Assembly (NCBI GenBank): GCA_028751875.1
Contig: CM054145.1
Location: 50,979,356 to 51,043,355, forward strand
From: Rapana venosa
Taxonomy: Eukaryota; Mollusca; Gastropoda; Neogastropoda; Muricidae
Length of the DNA stretch: 64,000 nt
Direction of reading: 5' to 3'
Shown here: piece after piece, positions 36,701-44,000 of the stretch
Numbering within the stretch: position 1 is the first letter of the stretch
Layout of the letters: the number at the start of each line of letters is the position of its first letter
The notes under the pieces: generated by a model
What the model was told of the DNA's origin: nothing
Database searches by the model: none
What the model saw: the letters and a program-made list of their open reading frames with translations, nothing else
Program-made: the position numbers and the translations under genes

Positions 36701-39700
36701 GAGAGTGTGACAGGGGAAAAAAAAAAAGAGAAACATCTAAGAGTATGATTTGTCTGTGTGTGTTTGGGTTGTTGTTGTTTTGTTTTTTACTTAAATGTAA
36801 ATGTTTGATGGAAAAGGACAACATGTATAACTTACAACTTTCAAAATGTGAAGATCCCGGAAGTTGGAATGCGGCTACCTTCGTGGCAGGCAACACTGGT
36901 TGCATATGCAAAACCTCACCATTGGTGAACCTTGGAGCTCAAGCTGAGGAACAAAAATCCCTCTATAAAGCCACAAAATAAAATGTAGGCAGCTTTGCTC
37001 AAAGTTGATGACAAGGACAAGAACTCTAAAGCAAGTAATAGCTCTTTCATCATGGATCAGCTCATCATGATGTGCACATAGTAAACGAAGACAGAGGACA
37101 GGCATGACACATACATCCCCTCAGTGAAAAAAAATCAGTCCTCATATACATGAAAAATTCTGTCTTTGAATCAGTCTGAACACTGAATGAAAGTGGGAAG
37201 AAGCTTGCGTGTGTGTAGAAAAAAAAAGTCCGGGTGAAATATTGCCTACCAACCTCATAACAGTACTCTGATCTGAAATTGAATGCCCGTTAAAGATACA
37301 GTGAATACTTAGAAAAGACTGTTCTCTTTGGGGTTGAATAATTTTAACTTCCTCAAAGTTGGTATGGGCCTTCCTTAACGGTTGGGGGGAGGGGGCTATT
37401 GTCGCAAAATTACGCAAAATCAAAATCTCGCCATTGGTGAACTGTAGAGCTCTAGCCAATGAAAAGAAAATGTCACTCCCCCCAAAAAGAGAATCTTATG
37501 AATTTAACAAAACGTTTCATTGATATTCATTCTTTTTATATCCTAGATTGAATTCCATTTCCAAACAAGTAGAAAAAAAAAGTATATATATATATATATA
37601 CGCACAATAATTCCTTGTTCTCTGCACAGAATCTTCGTGCAGCGCCCGTCTTCCGAAGACCAGCCTCAGGGGGGCAGTCAGGAGACGGCCGGTGCCAATG
37701 CAGGGGGGGCCCAGCCTCTGGAGGAGTCTCTCCAAAGGGACACCCTGCACCCTCACTACGCTGACAGTGTGATGAACCACCCTCAGCTGGACAACGCGCA
37801 AGGCTACCAGTTCTCCCTCAACAGGGCCATTGCAGGTCGGAGTGTGAGGGAATGTGTGTTGTAGCCTGTACTAAGAGCTTAGACAACTTTGATGCCTGTA
37901 CTTATCTCCCTTCATTCCCCCCCCTCTTTCCTCCTTATCAAAGTAAATATGTGTGAAGGTTGATCCTTGTAGTTTTGATACTCTGCGGTTAGTCCCTAAA
38001 TTTGGATTTAAAGGCCCTTTTAAAACCCCCTAAAAAAAGGCCCTTGTTTTGTTTCCACCAGGTCTGTATGTAGTATTGTGACAGGTGTGTTCATATGATT
38101 ATGATGGATGTGCCTGTGACTCTGTTGTTGCAACAGGTGTCTTCATGAGTGCAGGGGAGCAGGCCGTGGCCAATAACATCGTACCCGGCACGTACCGCAT
38201 CCAGCGCTGGGACATGCAGGGGGAAAAGATTCCAGACCTGACTCAGAGTGAGTGCCTGTGTTCTCTCTTCGTTTTTTTCTTTCTCTCCTGTCCTTTTCCT
38301 TTGTCTCTCTGTCAGGACTTTTTCTCTTTTCTTTCTCTTTCCCCTGCATGCATTCTGGTTCTTGGGGATAGGCTCCACCAGTCTTTCTTGCCCAAGACAC
38401 CTTCTTCACCTTCACCGCTTCTGCAGTCTTGTAGGCCTTAGGGGCACCCTGAAGATTTTTTGACCAGCTTCCTGCACTCCTTGCTGTTCTCAGGGTTTTT
38501 TTAGTTTATCATTACTCTACTCAAGGCCAGTCCATTGTCTGATGTTGTCTTCCCATTGTTTTCTCTTGTCTGAAAGATTGAGTGCAGTGCTCCAGCAACT
38601 TGTTATGGAGTTAACCTTTTCCCTACGGGTAACCCACTATAGGGTAACCAACCATCTACTGACCCTTCTCTCCGCATCACACATTTCTGGGTTTTGATAG
38701 CATACAAATGTGCACAGTGCACGTGTGCTGGGAAAGAGGGGTTCTTTCCTTTACCATAGGGATAGTGTTAAGGGAGTCGTACATGTATACATCATATATT
38801 GTAATGTTGTGAGCATTAGCATTCTCAGGGCTTGGGGTTTGTTTTTCGTGACTTTTATCTCGACATATATGCATGAATTAATTTTTTAATGCGTTCATCT
38901 TGCCTTTGATAGATAAGTTTAGTATTGATCTGTTCCCATATATTCACATACAGAAATGAGGACTCACAAACCTATAGACAGAGACAGAGAGGACCATGTA
39001 TAGGGGTAGGGATAAATGCACACACACACACACACACAACACACAACACACAACACACAACACACACACACACACACACACACACACGAAACACAACACA
39101 CACACACATAATGACATACACATATCTTTTCATAGATGATATTTTCTACATAAAAATAGTGTGTCAGTGAAAATGGAAAATGCCCAGTAGTTGGTCCAAA
39201 TGTCATTGTATCTCATTTTGTCTTACAAAAAAGTGTTTACAATTTTCTTTTCATTTCTTTCTTAATTTTAGTTTTTTTTGTTTTTGTTAATGTTGTAGTT
39301 GATTTTTTTTTTTAGCAGCCAATATTAATGTTGTGGTTGGGTTTTTTTAGCAGCCATTGTTAAAGTTGTTGTTTTTTTTAGCAGCCAATATTAATGTTGT
39401 GGTTGATTTCTTTTGCAGCCAATATTAATGTTGTTGATTTTTTTTTGCAGCCAATATTAATGTTGATGTTGATTTTCTTTTTTTCCAGCCAATATTATGT
39501 GGTTGATTTTCTTATTTTGCAGCCAATATTAATGTTGTGGTTGATTTTCTTTTTTTGCAGCCAATATTAATGTTGTGGTTGATTTTCTTATTTTGCAGCC
39601 AATATTAATGTTGTGGTTGATTTTCTTTTTTTGCAGCCAATATTAATGTTGTGGTTGATTTTCTGTGTTGTTTTGCAGCCAACATGAACATTGTGGTTCA

Positions 39701-41001
39701 GAACTGCAAGATCCACAATGACGCCAGCGTGGCTCTGTCCAAGGACTCCTCACTGCTGGCGGCCTTTGTCAGCATCCATCGAGGCTTCCCCGATGAAAAC
39801 GTGCTGAGTGTGTTTTCCTTGATGAAGGAGTCCTTCGGCCAGTGCCTCTACACCAAGAGCTTTGGTGAGCGCTTGAAACATACTGCCAGCCAGGAGAGGT
39901 TGGGGAAGTGTGTGTAGGATGTGGGTGTGTGGTGTGTTTGTAGGTTGTATGTGTGTGTGTGTGAGTGTGTGTGAAGGTTGTGTGTTGTGTTGTGTATATG
40001 TGTAGGATGTGTGGTGGATGTGTATTTTGTGTGTGTGTAGGATGTGGGTGTGTAGTGTGTTTGTGTGTGTAGGTTGTGTGTGTGTAGGATGTGTTGTGTG
40101 TGTTTGTGTGTGTAGTGTGTGTGTGTAGAGTGTGTTGTGTTTGTGTGTGTGTGTGTGTGTGTTCTGTGTGTAGAGTGTGTGTGTGTAGTGTGAGTGTGTG
40201 TGAGGATATGTGTGTGTGTTGTGTATATGTGTAGGATGTGTGTGTGTGTGATGTGTGTAGTGTGTGTGTGAGAGGGAGGGAGAGAAAGAGAGAGAGAAAA
40301 GGAGTTCACTATATGTTATCAAGATTTTTGATAAATTAAGCTGACCGCCTGATATGCAGGAGAAAAATCCCCTAGTCCGGGTAACTCGGTGGTAGCTGAC
40401 ACCTGAGTCGTCAGATTGCGATCATAATGCTCTTAACCACCAATCTGTCTTGTCCCCTGAGCCTACTATAATCATCAGTAGCTAGGCTTTTTGATAGACG
40501 CAGTTTTGGTAGGTCCAAAATGGACAGATTAGGCTAGCCTCATACAGAAAGAATATCAGTGAAGGGTTTGTTTTTTTGTTCCTCGGCTAGAGTTTCAAGG
40601 TTCACCAATGGTGACATTTACGCATACGCGACCGTTTTTCCCCTCCCCCTCACACACCAGTTAGGTAGGCGCATTCCCACTTAGGGGAGTGAAGTTTGAT
40701 TATGCCTTTTGTGAGTAGCTTTGGCTGGTAGTGTTGTGGTCAGAGTCCATGACGGAAGCCTGAAATGATGTGTGTGTGTGTTGACCCACAGGACCAAACG
40801 CCATATCGGTCAGTATTTCCCCCAGCTGCCAGTACCTGTTGGTGGGGCTGGCCTCTAAGCGGATGTTCTTCTTCCATGTGGACCAGGTGAGACAGACAGC
40901 ACACACACACATGCACATGCACATGCAGGCTGGTGCACAGCAGACACACACACATGCATGCGAGCAGGCACGCATGCACACACAACACACACTCTCTCTC
41001 A

Positions 41002-41044
<43 letters not shown>

Positions 41045-44000
41045 TAAACCTAACCAAACCGAGCTAAGCAAACAAACATCTTCCTTCCTCACCCCCCAAA
41101 ATATCCACAATCCGTAATTAAGAAAAAACAAAAACACATGGAATAATAAACAATCTACAACCCACAAAACAGGTTTTTAAGCTCTTTGCTTTAACAGTCT
41201 GTTATACTGTTCTCTAAGAGGGTTTTAAAAGCATGACTTTGCTCTGATGAGATTGGCAAAAGGCAAAGAAGAAAGTATCTTTAAAATGAATCTTTTTGCT
41301 CAGTTTTGAAAACTCCTGTTGTTTGGAAAGAAAATCTTTGCTTTTGGAGGAGGCACAGGCAATGCTGGATGTTAACCTTTTTCTTTTTATCGGTAGGTAC
41401 CTCATATTTTCATGTCACATTAAGTAAGTATATTTTAAAAATTCTGGAGCGTGGTTTTTATTTATTTTTCATTTGTTGGCTAGAGCCCCAAGGTTCACCT
41501 ATAGTGAGATTTTGCCTCTGTGACCATATTTGCCCACGATGAAGGTAGCCATATTCTGACTTTGGGGAGAGTGTTGTTTGATTTAGTTGCATAGAAGAAA
41601 CCTCCCAAAGGCCTTTGTCACCCTAAAAATAGTGAACAGATAACTCCAAAACCAATAGCTTTGGGGTGGGGCGTGTGTGTGAGGGGGGGGTGGGGGATAC
41701 TGTCACCTCATTCCCACAATGGTCACTGCTCTTAAAACTTACCAGAAGACTACTTCCTCCTCTCCCTTCCTCTGGGGACTGGATGTAAAAAAAGCACATA
41801 AGAGCTTATTCCATTATCCTCGATATAAAAGAATAAAAAAAAACAAAAATAAAATAAATCTTTCCCCTCTCTCCTTTGTGTGTGTGTGTCTCTCTGTCTG
41901 TCTTCTCTCTCCCTCCCTCCCCCTCTCTCTCCCCCCTTCTCTCTCTCTCCTCCCTCTCTCTTTCTCTGTTTCTCCCTCCCTCTCCCCCTTCTTCTCCCCC
42001 TCTCTCTTTTTTTGTTTATCTCTCTCTCTTTCTCTCTCCCCTCCCTCCTTCTCCCTATGGGTCGCATGCCTGTTTGGTTTGCGGCTGTTTTTGTTCTATT
42101 AATTGTGCTTGCTTTTTATTATTTTTGCAGCAACTTGTGGGGCAGATCTACAAGATGGTGAAAAAGAAAGCTGGTGAAGATTCTATGAAGGTGAGAGGAA
42201 TTCACTCACACTCTGTTTTTTGTTTTTTTATAGATACAAAAGTGACAGCAATCGCCTCAAAATATGTTGTTGTGCGTTCCCCAGCTTTACATACTGGGGG
42301 TCACCCAGAACATGCACTCTGACTCACTCATCAACACCTGGGAATCACTGTGAGATAGGAAATGTACACCGGGTGAGAAGTTTGCCTGTATGACTCTTTT
42401 CAAGTACCTCGCCACATAGGCAGCCATACTCCGACTTCAGAGGATTTTTTTCTCCTTTAAAGGAGAGTGCGGGTTGTTATGTCAAGATCTTGTCATGGCT
42501 GAAGGCAATCTCAACACAACATTTTACAACATAACAACATTTTAGTGTAGGCCTTGGCAGTTGGCTGACATCAATAATTAGTGACACAGCTTTTGGCCTG
42601 GGCCGTGCCTCAAAATATGATATGGTAAATTTTTATGGGGGTAAAACAAGCAGATTTAAAGTCAGATACTCTAATTCTTTTATGGGGACTGGAGGGTTTA
42701 AACATTGGCTTTGAAGTCGCTTTTAGCATATTTTTATAGATAAGAGGTTAAAGCAGTAGACTTGAAGACACATTCTGTTTTTCATTCTCACCATAGAGTG
42801 CAGTGATAAGGACAGTATAGTACATGCCAAAGTTGTATGTGCTGGGCCTGACTTGTCAGGCGCTTAATGGCAGTGCAACACATTTTCACTCATATGACAG
42901 ACAACAATACTTACTGTCAAAGTCCTTTGGATGAGACTATAAACTGAGGCCCTGTGTTCGAACGCATGCAGAACATCTTGCACACACGTTAAATCCTGTT
43001 CTGCTTTTCGTAAGAGTAGGCCATTGTGTACCGGTGGAAACAGATGACAAAATTAACAAAAAAGCATACACACGGGGACTGGATGTAAAAAAGCACATGA
43101 GTGCTTATTCCATTATCCTTGATTAAAAAAGAATAAATAAATAAATAAATAAATAACTGTCTGAGTGTTCGATGAAGGAGAAGAGTAAAGACTGTAGAAA
43201 CGTACTCAGAAACAAGAAGAAAGGCCGAGACAGCTTTTTATCAAGGCTGCTGGTTTTTGATAGACCGATTCTGCAACTGAGCCAGCAGTTTTATCCGCTG
43301 ATGACCAGATCTGTACATGTATTTGCTCCATCATTTGCCTCAGCTGTTGACAAGTCTGTGACTGGGTGACTTGTGTGTGTGTGCAGCACACGACAGACGT
43401 CTTCCACCCAGTGCAGAGGGCACAGGCACCAGCGCCACGACTGATGTCCCCGGTCAGCGTCAACTCTGCACGCTGGCTGCCAGAGGTGGGACAGGGCATC
43501 GTCTACGGGACCAACCATGGAGATCTGCATTTCTTCCGCTCTGGGTCAGTCACACACCTGTCAGACATAGGACACCCCAAGCACAATCACACACACACGC
43601 ACACATGCTTGATGTGTGGGAGCACGTGCGCGCATACACACACGCATGCATGTAGGCACATGCACATGTTCACATGTGCCTGTGCGAGCGCAAGCGCGCG
43701 CACACATTGGCACATTTACACACACACGCATGCATGCATGCATGTAGGCATACACACACACACACACATGCATGCATGTAGGCACGCATGCGCACACACA
43801 CACACATGCATGCATGTAGGTGCGCACACACACACACACACATATGCATGTAGGAACACACACATGCACATGCTCGCACACACGCAAGTTCACACACACA
43901 TTCACACACGCAAACTCACACATTTTCACCTACTCTCGCTCACTAACACATACTCTCACACACTCAAGACACACTTATACATTCTCACTCACACTTTTGC

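Noticed and set aside
39750..40322. 190- and 153-codon minus-strand frames
   Set aside because: They read through GT-rich intron DNA after AMBRA1 exon 15 and consist of His/Thr repeats.
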